A DNA stretch of 64,000 bases from an uncultured SAR116 cluster alpha proteobacterium (GTDB lineage Bacteria; Pseudomonadota; Alphaproteobacteria; Puniceispirillales; Marisalimonadaceae): contig CACIRZ010000002.1 of the NCBI GenBank assembly GCA_902589185.1, positions 1-64,000 of the forward strand, given 5' to 3'. A program made the position numbers and the translations under genes. Positions 29,993 to 39,445 of the stretch are shown piece by piece. Every line of letters begins with the position of its first letter. The stretch's first letter is position 1. The notes under the pieces were generated by a model. It searched no databases, was not told the DNA's origin, and saw only the letters and a program-made list of their open reading frames with translations.

Positions 29993-30816
29993 TAATTAAA
30001 AAAAACTTCTATAGCTTTATTAAAACTAGATGCATCCTCACAATATGGTGCATGACCTACATTTGATATTTCTATTACTTTTGCATGAGGTAAAGATTTT
30101 TCTAAATTATTGGAACGTTCACTAGAAACAACTATATCTTTTGAACCTTTTAAAATAAGACATGGTTGATTAAGTTTTAATAAATATTTTGAAGTATCAA
30201 GTTGCTGCATTGCCATACCACCACATTTAATTGAAGCTTCTGTTATTTCTTTACTTATAGCAGATAAAAAACTAAAGATTTCTCCATTCTCTAAATCAGG
30301 TAACATTTTTTTTATTCTTAATTGACCGAATGCTTCATCAGAAAGTTTTTTTCTATCTTCAAGTCTTTGACTATAAGCTTGCCTTAAAGGACTTAATGGT
30401 GGCAAAGCATAGCCTTTATGAGTACAAGATAAAACTACTCTATTTACAATCTCGCCAAACTCTGCTGAAATAATTTGAGCTAACATCCCGCCCATTGAAT
30501 GTCCAACAAGATCTAACTTTTTAATTCCGAGATTATTCAATAAATTGATAACTAGTTTAGCAATCATATACATTGTAAAATCTGCCGAATCTGATTTTCC
30601 AAAGCCAGGGGCATCAATTGCAATTACTGATCTTTTGTTCTTGAAATATAAAAATTGATAAGCCCAACTTTTACTATTTCCGTTGAAGCCATGAAGAAAC
30701 AAGATAGGTAATTCATCATCAAATTTTTGAAACCTATAAGATATATTCAGATTGTATTCTTTGTCTTTATAAACTTTTAATTTTGGAAGTTGATCCAAAA
30801 TTTCTAAATAATTCAA
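29992..30816 (-). CDS. alpha/beta hydrolase
   Basis: A 274-residue alpha/beta hydrolase. The oxyanion segment is FLHGFNGNSKSW, the nucleophile elbow is GHSMGG and the catalytic histidine is in NVGHAPYCEDA. The acid is probably the aspartate in GSKDIVVS. It has no signal peptide. Esterase and C-C bond hydrolase (MhpC-type) are both possible. It is coupled to the downstream MFS exporter gene and diverges from the peptide-type ABC importer over 134 bases. Confidence 0.82.
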   Translation of the reverse strand: MNYLEILDQLPKLKVYKDKEYNLNISYRFQKFDDELPILFLHGFNGNSKSWAYQFLYFKNKRSVIAIDAPGFGKSDSADFTMYMIAKLVINLLNNLGIKKLDLVGHSMGGMLAQIISAEFGEIVNRVVLSCTHKGYALPPLSPLRQAYSQRLEDRKKLSDEAFGQLRIKKMLPDLENGEIFSFLSAISKEITEASIKCGGMAMQQLDTSKYLLKLNQPCLILKGSKDIVVSSERSNNLEKSLPHAKVIEISNVGHAPYCEDASSFNKAIEVFFN

Positions 30817-30950
30817 TTTTCTTCTCCTGTAATTTTATTTTTGAGCTTATAAAAACAAAAAGAAATAATTATTAACTTAAACTTATTTTATCTTTTGACT
30901 CTATGTAATTTTTAATTCAATGTTTTTTTAGATTATTGTAGGAGAGTAAA

Positions 30951-32540
30951 ATGAAATTAATCAATAGACTTTTTATTATTTTAATAAGTTGTCTTTTATC
31001 AAGTGTAGCCTTGGCAAAAGATCTCACTGTTGGATTAAAATCAGAGCCTAGCTCTATTGATCCACATTATCATAATCTTGGTCCTAATAACGCTTTTGCA
31101 ACCCATATTTATGGAACATTAGTTGGGTCAGATGAAAATCAACAACATTATCCAGATTTGGCCACTTCATGGAAACCAATCAATGATACCACTTGGGAAT
31201 TTAAACTAAGAAAAGGTGTAAAGTTTCATGACGGAAGTGATTTTACTGCAGACGATGTTCTCTTTACGGCTCAAAGAGCACAAAATGTTCCTAAATCTCC
31301 ATCGGGTTTTGGCACTTATTTAAAGGGGAAAGAGTTTATTAAAATTGATAGTCATACAATTCACATAAAAACAAAGAAACCCTATCCATTAATGCCAAAT
31401 GATATTATGACAGTTAAGATTATATCAAAGAAAAATGGGGAAGGCGCAACCACAGCTGACTATAATAGTGGTAAAGCAGCAATTGGTACTGGTCCCTATA
31501 AGTTTGTAGAGTGGGTCCCAGGAGACAAAATAGTGTTAAAAGCTAACGAAAATTATCACGGAGCAGGTACTGGTATGCCTAAATATAAAAATGTATTATT
31601 TAAGCCAATCAAGTCAGGACCAGCAAGAATCGCAGCTTTGCTTGCTAAAGACGTAGATTTTATAGATAACGTGCCTCCATTAAATGTTGCTAAAATGAAA
31701 AAAAATCCAACTATTAAATTAAATAGTGGACCTTCAAATAGAGTAATCTATCTTCATATGGATCAATTCAGAGAAGATTCTCCACACATAAAAGCAATTG
31801 GTGGTGGTAAAATCAAAAATCCATTGATGGATGTTAGAGTTAGAAAAGCTCTATCTTTAGCAATAAACCGTGATGCAATGGTTTCAAAAGTGATGGAAGG
31901 TATTGCTGTCAAGGCAGGCCAATTATTACCAGCTGGGTTCCATGGTGTTTCTGATAAAATGAAACCTGATGCGTATGACCCTGCAGCTGCAAAAAAATTA
32001 TTAGCAGACGCTGGATATGGAGATGGTTTTGAGATGACTATTCACGGTCCAAATGACAGATATATCAATGATGCTAAGATTGCTGAAGCGTTAGCTCAAA
32101 TGTTTTCAAGAATTGGAATTAAAGCAAAAGTTGAAACAATGCCAAAAGCTGTTTACTTCAAAAGAGCATCAAGAGGTGGTCCAAATAAGAGCCCTGAATT
32201 TAGCTTTATGGTCCTTGGTTGGGGTGCTGGTTCAGGAGAAGCATCATCTCCATTAAGAGCTTTATTACACACTTATGATAAGTCTATTGGTATGGGGAGA
32301 GCAAATAGAGGAAGACATTCTGATCCAGTTGTTGATAAGCTAATTCAAAAAGCTCTTGGAACAGTGGACTCAGACGCCAGAGGCAAACTATTAGCTGAGG
32401 CTACTGAAATATCAGTAGGTAAAAACTACGGTGTTATTCCAGTTCATTATCAAATGAATACATGGGCCGCTAAATCTGGCTGCAGCTATACTCCAAGAAC
32501 AGATGAAAGAACAATAGCTACATATTTAAATTGTAAATAA
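30951..32540 (+). CDS. ABC importer substrate-binding protein, peptide/Dpp family (SBP_bac_5)
   Basis: A periplasmic binding protein of 529 residues with signal peptide MKLINRLFII...SSVALA. Family signatures are the LTVGLKSEPSSIDPH start and WEFKLRKGVKFHDGSDFTADDV. It belongs to cluster 5 (oligopeptide, dipeptide, nickel, opine). It captures the substrate for the permeases encoded next. GGAG lies a few bases before the ATG. The gene ends just before a 10-bp hairpin at 32553-32578 that probably keeps its transcript level above that of the permeases. Given the deacylase neighbours, an acylated amino acid or small peptide is the best guess. Confidence 0.9.
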   Translation: MKLINRLFIILISCLLSSVALAKDLTVGLKSEPSSIDPHYHNLGPNNAFATHIYGTLVGSDENQQHYPDLATSWKPINDTTWEFKLRKGVKFHDGSDFTADDVLFTAQRAQNVPKSPSGFGTYLKGKEFIKIDSHTIHIKTKKPYPLMPNDIMTVKIISKKNGEGATTADYNSGKAAIGTGPYKFVEWVPGDKIVLKANENYHGAGTGMPKYKNVLFKPIKSGPARIAALLAKDVDFIDNVPPLNVAKMKKNPTIKLNSGPSNRVIYLHMDQFREDSPHIKAIGGGKIKNPLMDVRVRKALSLAINRDAMVSKVMEGIAVKAGQLLPAGFHGVSDKMKPDAYDPAAAKKLLADAGYGDGFEMTIHGPNDRYINDAKIAEALAQMFSRIGIKAKVETMPKAVYFKRASRGGPNKSPEFSFMVLGWGAGSGEASSPLRALLHTYDKSIGMGRANRGRHSDPVVDKLIQKALGTVDSDARGKLLAEATEISVGKNYGVIPVHYQMNTWAAKSGCSYTPRTDERTIATYLNCK

Positions 32541-32552
32541 CTCAAAATTAGT

Positions 32553-32578
32553 GAACTAGAGCAAATTTGCTCTAGTTC
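32553..32578 (+). terminator. hairpin between binding-protein and permease genes
   Basis: The two arms GAACTAGAGC and GCTCTAGTTC pair perfectly over ten bases around the loop AAATTT, followed by TTCTTCTTTT. It lies 13 bases after the binding-protein stop and 20 before the permease start. This is the usual place for a partial terminator or mRNA 3' stabiliser that raises binding-protein output relative to permeases. The T-rich tail is interrupted by C, which fits leaky termination. Confidence 0.65.
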
Positions 32579-32598
32579 TTCTTTTAAAAGATTACAAA

Positions 32599-33576
32599 AT
32601 GACTGCATTTATTTTCACAAGATTTGCTCAAAGTGTGCTTGTATTATTTATTATGTCCCTATTGGTTTTTGGAGGAGTTAATCTTGTAGGCGACCCTGTG
32701 GAAATGCTTATTAATCCTGAAGCTGATCAAGCAGAGGTGGAAAGAGTAATAAGAGAACTTGGTCTTGATAGACCCGTGACAGAACAATATTGGTATTTTT
32801 TAATAAATGCATTTAAAGGGGATTTGGGAGACTCATTTATTTTTGGTGAACCCGCTCTAAAACTTATTATCCAAAGAATGCCTGCAACACTAGAACTTGC
32901 CTTGTTCTCATTATTTATATCTCTAATTATAGCAATCCCATTAGGTATATATGCTGGATATAATCCTGACAGCAAACCAAGTAAAGTTATTATGGCAGGA
33001 TCTATCTTAGGTTTTTCAATGCCAACATTTTGGGTTGGGATTATATTTATAATGATATTTGCGGTCCAACTTGGATGGCTTCCATCTACTGGCAGAGGGG
33101 AAATTGGAACCTTTATGGGTATAAATAGTTCTTTGTTTACTCTTAATGGATTATCTCATGTTTTCTTACCTGCATTAAATTTAGCATTATTTAAAATTTC
33201 TTCAGTCATACGTTTGACGCGAGCAGGAACAAGAGAAATAATTCTTCAAGATTATATTACATTTGCTAGATCAAAAGGAATCTCAGAAAAAAGAGTGGTA
33301 TTAATTCATGTTTTAAAAAATATTTTAATTCCAATCGTTACAGTTGTTGGTCTAGAATTCGGATCATTAATTGCTTTCTCAACAGTTACAGAAACTGTAT
33401 TTGCATGGCCTGGTATGGGAAAGTTAATAATTGACTCAATCTATAATCTTGATCGACCAGTTATTGTGGCATACTTAATGATCATTGTAACATTTTTTGT
33501 ATTTTTAAACTTAATTGTCGATATCCTTTATACATTTTTAGATCCTAGAGTAAGAATTAAGGGGAATCATCAATGA
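32599..33576 (+). CDS. ABC importer permease, DppB type
   Basis: A 325-residue inner-membrane permease with six segments. DppB/OppB features are the FGGVNLVGDPVEMLI start, the LGLDRPVTEQYWYFL loop, and the EAA motif region RAGTREIILQDYITFARSKGIS that contacts the ATPases. The end overlaps the start of the next permease gene by four bases (ATGA). Works with the binding protein at 30951 and the fused ATPase at 35452. Confidence 0.92.
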   Translation: MTAFIFTRFAQSVLVLFIMSLLVFGGVNLVGDPVEMLINPEADQAEVERVIRELGLDRPVTEQYWYFLINAFKGDLGDSFIFGEPALKLIIQRMPATLELALFSLFISLIIAIPLGIYAGYNPDSKPSKVIMAGSILGFSMPTFWVGIIFIMIFAVQLGWLPSTGRGEIGTFMGINSSLFTLNGLSHVFLPALNLALFKISSVIRLTRAGTREIILQDYITFARSKGISEKRVVLIHVLKNILIPIVTVVGLEFGSLIAFSTVTETVFAWPGMGKLIIDSIYNLDRPVIVAYLMIIVTFFVFLNLIVDILYTFLDPRVRIKGNHQ

Positions 33577-34451
33577 GTCCAAAATTAAGAAAATTTGTTG
33601 AATTCTGTAAGGATTTTTCTTCAAACAAAGTTGCTCTTGTAGCTTTTTTTATTTTTTTACTTATCCTATTTGTAGCTATATTTGCACCTTTAGTGTCGCC
33701 AACTGATCCTTACGATCTCAATACTGTCAGCATTATGAATAGTAGATTACCACCATTTTCTGAAGATTTTTCTGGTAATTATTTTTTACTTGGAACTGAT
33801 GGTGCTGGCAGGGATATGGTTTCAGCTATATTTTATGGATTGCGAGTAAGTTTAGGAGTTGGTGTTCTTTCAGGTATTTTTGCATTAATAATTGGTTCAT
33901 TTTTTGGAATTTCAGCTGCTTTTTTTGGAGGTAGGTACGAGTCAATTATTATGAGAATTGTTGACATTCAACTTAGTTTTCCATCTATTTTAGTTGCTTT
34001 AATTATTCTCGCAGCATTTGGTAAAGGCGTAGAAAAAACTATAATTGCACTGATTTTGGTTCAGTGGGCATATTATGCAAGAACAGCTCGATCGAGTGCT
34101 CTAGTTGAAATAAATAAAGAATATGTTGATGCTGCTAGATGTTTAGCATTTGGAAACACACGAATAATGTTTAAACATATATTACCTAACTGTATGGCTC
34201 CATTAATTGTTGTTGGTACTTTGCAAACAGCACACGCAATTTCTTTAGAAGCCACACTAAGTTTTTTAGGTTTAGGCCTTCCCATAACAGAACCATCTTT
34301 GGGTCTACTAATTGGAAATGGTTTTGAATATATGTATAGTGGTGACTTTTGGATTAGTATATTTCCTGGGGTTGCATTACTTATAACTGTCGCTTCTATA
34401 AATTTAGTTGGAGATCATCTGCGGGATATGTTTAACCCAAGGCTTCACTAA
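33573..34451 (+). CDS. ABC importer permease, DppC type
   Basis: The second permease, 292 residues. DppC hallmarks are FLLGTDGAGRDMVSAIFYGLR, close to the family GTDxxGRD motif, and the EAA loop YVDAARCLAFGNTRIMFKHILPN. Six membrane segments. Translationally coupled to the DppB-type gene by a four-base overlap. The gene ends five bases from the convergent aspartoacylase-like gene. Confidence 0.92.
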   Translation: MSPKLRKFVEFCKDFSSNKVALVAFFIFLLILFVAIFAPLVSPTDPYDLNTVSIMNSRLPPFSEDFSGNYFLLGTDGAGRDMVSAIFYGLRVSLGVGVLSGIFALIIGSFFGISAAFFGGRYESIIMRIVDIQLSFPSILVALIILAAFGKGVEKTIIALILVQWAYYARTARSSALVEINKEYVDAARCLAFGNTRIMFKHILPNCMAPLIVVGTLQTAHAISLEATLSFLGLGLPITEPSLGLLIGNGFEYMYSGDFWISIFPGVALLITVASINLVGDHLRDMFNPRLH

Positions 34452-34456
34452 AATTT

Positions 34457-35446
34457 CTAATAATAATCACTTAATTTATACGCAAGTCTTACTGCTGTTT
34501 TACCTGGAAATAATCGTTTGGAAGGCATAATTAAAATAGTCTCTTCGAAAGGAGCATATACTTCTTTATTATCATCTTTCCCAATCAATACTCCCTTTTT
34601 TAAGGTTTCAAAACCTTGCCAATCTTGATCAAATTTAAAATTTTTACTTTTGATAGTTATAATTTTCCCAACTTTATAAACATCGTTTTGAAAGTTTAAT
34701 GCTCTATTTTTATAGATAAAATCATCTGCAAAATTTTCATCCATTATTGAAGTGGTTCGTAAAAATCTTATCATAGTCTCAATTGCAACAATTTCAGACG
34801 ACTTGGCCCAATGTTGCCCACATTCAACTAGAAGTGCATTTTTTTGACTTTCTTTATTAGAAAAACCTAAATAGTCTCTCATTCTCATTCCTTCATTATG
34901 TCCGGAATCAGATATTATTGGCATTTGCATGCCTACATCGCGAGCGAAATCAATACCTTTATTTAACATTCCAGCCATCATAAGAGGTATGCAAGGTTTT
35001 TGCATTGAATGTATATCCAACAAATAATCGACTTGAGAGACAATGTTTTTAACTTCATTAGCTCTTAAAAATTCACTAGTTCTTTTTCTTTTGGGATCTT
35101 CTAGAACACCTTCTGCCCATAATCTATTAAAATCCTCTTCAACCCATCTTGTTCTATTTGGATTAAGAGGATCAAATGCTAAATAAGCCTCAATATTCAT
35201 AAAACCTAGAGTTAATTTTCCACTTAATGGCCTATAATTATTTTTAAGAAACCAATCTATAGCAAGTGCCCCACAAGGTTCATTACCATGTACAATTGAT
35301 GATATAAATACATGTGGACCACTTAAACCACTATCTAATGTAATAACATAGTCAATACCTGTGTTAGATCTTTTGTAAGGAGAAATGTCAGGATTAACTA
35401 ATTCAACAGGAAATTCATTTTTATAATCTAATTTAGGATCATTCAT
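34457..35446 (-). CDS. succinylglutamate desuccinylase/aspartoacylase family hydrolase
   Basis: A zinc carboxypeptidase-fold hydrolase of the AstE/AspA family, 329 residues. The zinc site is suggested by VHGNEPCG (HxxE, about 53-60) and LLDIHSM (histidine near 142). The catalytic glutamate is probably in LVECGQHW. The family removes acyl groups from N-acyl amino acids such as N-succinylglutamate, N-acetylaspartate or N-acetyldiaminobutyrate. It lies five bases after the fused ABC ATPase gene, in one operon with N-formylglutamate amidohydrolase. Exact substrate unknown. Confidence 0.85.
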   Translation of the reverse strand: MNDPKLDYKNEFPVELVNPDISPYKRSNTGIDYVITLDSGLSGPHVFISSIVHGNEPCGALAIDWFLKNNYRPLSGKLTLGFMNIEAYLAFDPLNPNRTRWVEEDFNRLWAEGVLEDPKRKRTSEFLRANEVKNIVSQVDYLLDIHSMQKPCIPLMMAGMLNKGIDFARDVGMQMPIISDSGHNEGMRMRDYLGFSNKESQKNALLVECGQHWAKSSEIVAIETMIRFLRTTSIMDENFADDFIYKNRALNFQNDVYKVGKIITIKSKNFKFDQDWQGFETLKKGVLIGKDDNKEVYAPFEETILIMPSKRLFPGKTAVRLAYKLSDYY

Positions 35447-35451
35447 AGTTT

Positions 35452-37356
35452 TTAGTTTCTAACCTTCATTTCATCAAATGGTTTAACGTAGTGATCCTCT
35501 CCTAATTTAATCATTTGAACATATTCAGGTTCATAGCCTATTGGTCTTAATAAACTAGGAATTTCGTCATTCATTAAGTTTAACTTCTTTTTTCTTTTGG
35601 TTGGATCTGCAATTGGAACTGCTGCCATCAATTTTTTTGTGTAAGGGTGTTGAGGATTTTCAAAAATTTGGCTTCTAAGTCCAATTTCGACTATTTCACC
35701 CAGATACATTACTCCTATTCTATGACTTACTCTCTCAATTACTGCCATATCGTGACTTATAAATAGATATGTTAAACCAAATTCTTCTTGTAGTTCCATC
35801 ATCAAGTTTACTACTTGAGCCTGAATAGAAACATCTAGCGCTGAAACTGCTTCATCAGCAATAATTAATTTAGGTTCTAATGCTAAAGCTCTAGCTATTC
35901 CAATTCTTTGTCTCTGTCCTCCAGAGAGTTCATGTGGATATCTAGAGTAGTATTGTTCATCAAGTCCAACACGATTTAAAAGTTTTATTACCCTGCTATT
36001 AGATCCTAGCTTAGATTCTAATCCATGAACTATAATTGGTTCAGCAATAATTTGACCTACAGTCATTCTTGGATTTAAAGAAGCAAAAGGATCTTGGAAA
36101 ATCATTTGCATCTTTTTTCTAAACTGTATCATGTCTTTGTTATTCAAATCAGTTAAGTCTACGCCTTCAAAAAAAACTTTTCCTCTTGTTGGTGAAGTTA
36201 ATCCTATTATGCTTCTTCCAGTTGTAGATTTTCCACAGCCACTCTCACCAACTAATCCAAGTGTTTCGCCTGGTTGCAAAGTAAAACTTATATTTTCAAC
36301 TGCATGAATATTTCCACCTGCTCTTCCAAAGTCTTGCTTGATCAAAAACCTTGTTGTTAATCCTTTAACTTCAAGCAGTGGAGAAGAAGTTCTATTAACA
36401 GTATCTTTCATTTCAACAACTTTTTTTGTCGAAATTTTCTCTTTGTTTTTGGGATCATCAGAAGATTTAACATCAAGGTTAATAAATTTTGCAGGCAGTT
36501 TTTTACCAACCATACTTCCAAGTTTTGGGACAGCTGCTAATAAAGACCTAGTGTATGGATGTTTAGGATTTTGAAATATTTCAACAGCTGTGCCTTCTTC
36601 AACTTTTTTACCTGCAAACATAACAACGACTTTGTCAGCCACCTCTGCAACAACTCCCATATCATGAGTTATGAACATTACTGACATACCTATGTCTCTT
36701 TGTAACATTTTTATCAAATCCAGTATTTGTGCTTGTATTGTTACGTCCAATGCTGTTGTTGGTTCATCTGCAATTAATAATGAGGGCTTACAACTTAATG
36801 CCATTGCAATCATAACTCTTTGTCTCATTCCACCTGAGAGTTCATGTGGATATTGATTTAACCTTTTTTCTGGTTCAGGTATTCTTACCAACTTGATCAT
36901 TTCAAGTGCAATTTCAAAAGCTTCTTTTTTTGTTTTACCTTGATGCTTAATTATTGTTTCAGTAATTTGCATACCAATAGTAAAAACTGGATTAAGTGAT
37001 GTCATAGGTTCTTGAAAAATCATTGAAATATCATTACCTCTGATATCTCTCATTTTTTCTTGATCAAGCTGGGTTAAATTTAGATTAAGATTGTTTTTTG
37101 ATTGAAGGTTTATTTCACCAGAAACTATTTTACCTCCAGAATAATCAGTAAGTCTCATTAAAGATAACGCCGTAACTGACTTACCTGAGCCTGATTCACC
37201 TACTATTGCAACAGTCTCACCTTTATTAATGTTAAAAGAAATGCCATCAACAGCTTTTACAACTTTATCTTTTAATTGAAATTGAACTTTGAGATCTTTT
37301 ACTTCAACTACTGATTTAGGAATTTTATTTTTAGTATTCAATTTACTTTTATTCAT
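35452..37356 (-). CDS. fused double ABC ATPase, DppD-DppF type
   Basis: A 634-residue fusion of two ABC ATPases that usually occur as DppD and DppF. The first has Walker A GESGSGKS (near 53-60) and LSGGMRQRV. The second has GESGCGKST and LSGGQRQRIGIARAL. A lysine-rich linker (about residues 285-320) joins them. The C-terminal halves carry the YTRSLLAAVP and YTKKLMAAVP ends typical of peptide importers. It should power the permeases at 32.6-34.5 kb, although it is on the opposite strand and cotranscribed with two deacylases. Its start overlaps the upstream amidohydrolase stop by four bases. Confidence 0.93.
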   Translation of the reverse strand: MNKSKLNTKNKIPKSVVEVKDLKVQFQLKDKVVKAVDGISFNINKGETVAIVGESGSGKSVTALSLMRLTDYSGGKIVSGEINLQSKNNLNLNLTQLDQEKMRDIRGNDISMIFQEPMTSLNPVFTIGMQITETIIKHQGKTKKEAFEIALEMIKLVRIPEPEKRLNQYPHELSGGMRQRVMIAMALSCKPSLLIADEPTTALDVTIQAQILDLIKMLQRDIGMSVMFITHDMGVVAEVADKVVVMFAGKKVEEGTAVEIFQNPKHPYTRSLLAAVPKLGSMVGKKLPAKFINLDVKSSDDPKNKEKISTKKVVEMKDTVNRTSSPLLEVKGLTTRFLIKQDFGRAGGNIHAVENISFTLQPGETLGLVGESGCGKSTTGRSIIGLTSPTRGKVFFEGVDLTDLNNKDMIQFRKKMQMIFQDPFASLNPRMTVGQIIAEPIIVHGLESKLGSNSRVIKLLNRVGLDEQYYSRYPHELSGGQRQRIGIARALALEPKLIIADEAVSALDVSIQAQVVNLMMELQEEFGLTYLFISHDMAVIERVSHRIGVMYLGEIVEIGLRSQIFENPQHPYTKKLMAAVPIADPTKRKKKLNLMNDEIPSLLRPIGYEPEYVQMIKLGEDHYVKPFDEMKVRN

Positions 37357-38219
37357 AAAACACCTTTATTGATTTGTGATTTAATCTCATTTAACAAACT
37401 TTCAATATTTGTTTTTAAAAGATAAAAATTGTCTGATTTTATTCTTGTTATTTCATTCATATATAATCTTCTATTAACTTCAATTTGGACTGAATTCTTA
37501 TTTGTTTTAGGATCACTATAAGCATCTGTAAGTTCCATACCTTTATATGGATCATTAATATCAACAGAGTAGTTTAAACTTCTTAAAAAATCTACAATAA
37601 GGTCAGTAAATTCTCTTTTACAAGATGTTCCATCTCTATCACCAATAACAAAATCTGGTCTCCTAGTACCTTTTTCTTGATCTGACATTGCTGTGGCTTT
37701 GTTTTGCATTGAATGAGCATTTATGTGATAAAACTTTCCAAAACTTTGATAAGTACTACTCATAATTTCTTTGAGTGTTTTATGATAAGGTCTATGATAA
37801 TTTTTAACCCTGTGAATGAATTCACTAAATTTTATTTTATTTGCATACATAGGCTCTCCATTTGGAGGAATGCGCAACCAAATCAGACCAATCCCTAATT
37901 CACTCTTAATTGTAGGGTTGAATAAAAATTTTTCTTTCTTGACGTCAAAATCAATAAGTTCTTCACTTGGAAAATCAGTTTCTGCTCTATTGAGATCTAT
38001 ATAAGATCTAGGAAAATTAGCATTTAGAATTACACCACCTATTTCAGAAACATAATTATATAATTCATCAACATATGAGTCTTCTGCTTGTCTCAATTTT
38101 GAAAATTCAGCTTGATGATTAAAATCAGATGGATAAATAACTCCACTGTGAGGAGAATCGACTATTAAAGGAATAGATTGACCTTCTTCTCCATCAACGT
38201 TTAAAATCGTATCTAGCAA
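37353..38219 (-). CDS. N-formylglutamate amidohydrolase family protein
   Basis: A 288-residue FGase-family hydrolase, which releases formate from N-formylglutamate or related N-formyl amino acids in histidine breakdown. Family signatures are VDSPHSGVIYP near residue 21, NFPRSYIDLNRAE, and HSMQNKATAMSDQEKGTRRPDFVIGD. No other hut gene is in the window, so a scavenging role coupled to the ABC importer is likelier than histidine catabolism. It is first gene of the minus-strand operon with the ABC ATPase and the aspartoacylase-like enzyme. Any formate released could be used by the formate dehydrogenase at 53-57 kb. Confidence 0.88.
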   Translation of the reverse strand: MLDTILNVDGEEGQSIPLIVDSPHSGVIYPSDFNHQAEFSKLRQAEDSYVDELYNYVSEIGGVILNANFPRSYIDLNRAETDFPSEELIDFDVKKEKFLFNPTIKSELGIGLIWLRIPPNGEPMYANKIKFSEFIHRVKNYHRPYHKTLKEIMSSTYQSFGKFYHINAHSMQNKATAMSDQEKGTRRPDFVIGDRDGTSCKREFTDLIVDFLRSLNYSVDINDPYKGMELTDAYSDPKTNKNSVQIEVNRRLYMNEITRIKSDNFYLLKTNIESLLNEIKSQINKGVL

Positions 38220-38269
38220 AATGAATTCCTTATTTTCAAAATGTATAAATATTATTGAGTGTAGTAAAA

Positions 38270-39442
38270 ATGAATATCAAGCAAAAAATTAAAGATATAG
38301 TTCCAGAAATGATTGAATGGAGACATCAAATACATGAGAAACCAGAAATAGCATATCAAGAAAAAGTTACATCTAAATTTATAGCCAATAAATTAAAAGA
38401 TTTTGGAATAGAAGTAATTGAAGAATTTGGCAAAACAGGTGTTGTAGGAATTATTCAAGGAAAAGAAAATAAAGGACAAGAAAAATCTATTGCGATTCGT
38501 GCAGATATGGATGCACTTCCAATGACTGAAAAGACTAATTTGCCATATTCTTCAAAAAATGAAGGAGCAATGCATGCTTGTGGACATGACGGACATTCTA
38601 CAATGTTATTAGGAGCTGCAAAATATTTGTCAGAAACAAAAAATTTTTATGGAAAAGTTTATTGTGTTTTTCAACCCGCTGAAGAAGGAGGTAATGCAGG
38701 GGCTAAAGCAATGATTAATGATGGTCTTTTTAAGAAGTTTAAAATCGATAGTGTTTGGGGAATTCATAACTGGCCAGGTATTCCAGTTGGTGAAGCAGTT
38801 ATCCATGAGGGTTTTGCTATGGCTGGAGGTGACATAATTGTAATAGAAGTAAAAGGTAAAGGTGGACATGCAGCACAACCTCAATATACAAATGATCCTA
38901 TGGTAGCTGCTGGATTAACTATCACTGCACTTCAAAGTTTAATATCAAGACAATTAGATCCTTTTAAAAGTGCTGTCTTATCTATAACAAAAATTGAAGG
39001 TGGATCTGCATTTAATGTTATTCCTGACACTGTAACTATTGGTGGAACACTTAGATCTACAGATCAAAAAAATAGAAATGAAATGCTAGATAAAATAAAA
39101 AAGGTTGCGTCTAATACTTGTGCAATTAGTAATTGTGAACTGAATATTGAAATTCGTCCAGGATATCCGCCGACTATAAACAACAAGGAATGTGCTAAAC
39201 TTGCTTCTAAAATTTTTAAAAAAACTTTTGGCGACAACTCAATTAATTTAAAAGAAACTCCAACAATGGGTTCAGAAGATTTTTCTTATATGCTTGAAGA
39301 AAAACCAGGAGCATATATATGGCTTGGCGCTGGAGCAAACTCAGAAAAGTTACATAGTCCCTTTTATGATTTTAATGACGAGCTTTTACCCATTGGCGCC
39401 CAATACTGGACAGATCTAGCTGAAAATATTCTGGGTGAATAA
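38270..39442 (+). CDS. M20 family amidohydrolase (N-acyl amino acid/hippurate hydrolase type)
   Basis: A metal-dependent aminoacylase of about 390 residues. The motifs RADMDALPMTE, MHACGHDGHS, FQPAEEGG and the late GSEDFSYM are those of the M20D group (hippurate hydrolase, IAA-amino acid hydrolase). The internal dimerisation domain begins near KGKGGHAAQP. The start is set at ATG 38270; an in-frame TTG at 38255 would add five residues. It diverges from the N-formylglutamate hydrolase gene and completes a trio of deacylases around one importer. Confidence 0.92.
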   Translation: MNIKQKIKDIVPEMIEWRHQIHEKPEIAYQEKVTSKFIANKLKDFGIEVIEEFGKTGVVGIIQGKENKGQEKSIAIRADMDALPMTEKTNLPYSSKNEGAMHACGHDGHSTMLLGAAKYLSETKNFYGKVYCVFQPAEEGGNAGAKAMINDGLFKKFKIDSVWGIHNWPGIPVGEAVIHEGFAMAGGDIIVIEVKGKGGHAAQPQYTNDPMVAAGLTITALQSLISRQLDPFKSAVLSITKIEGGSAFNVIPDTVTIGGTLRSTDQKNRNEMLDKIKKVASNTCAISNCELNIEIRPGYPPTINNKECAKLASKIFKKTFGDNSINLKETPTMGSEDFSYMLEEKPGAYIWLGAGANSEKLHSPFYDFNDELLPIGAQYWTDLAENILGE

Positions 39443-39445
39443 AGT

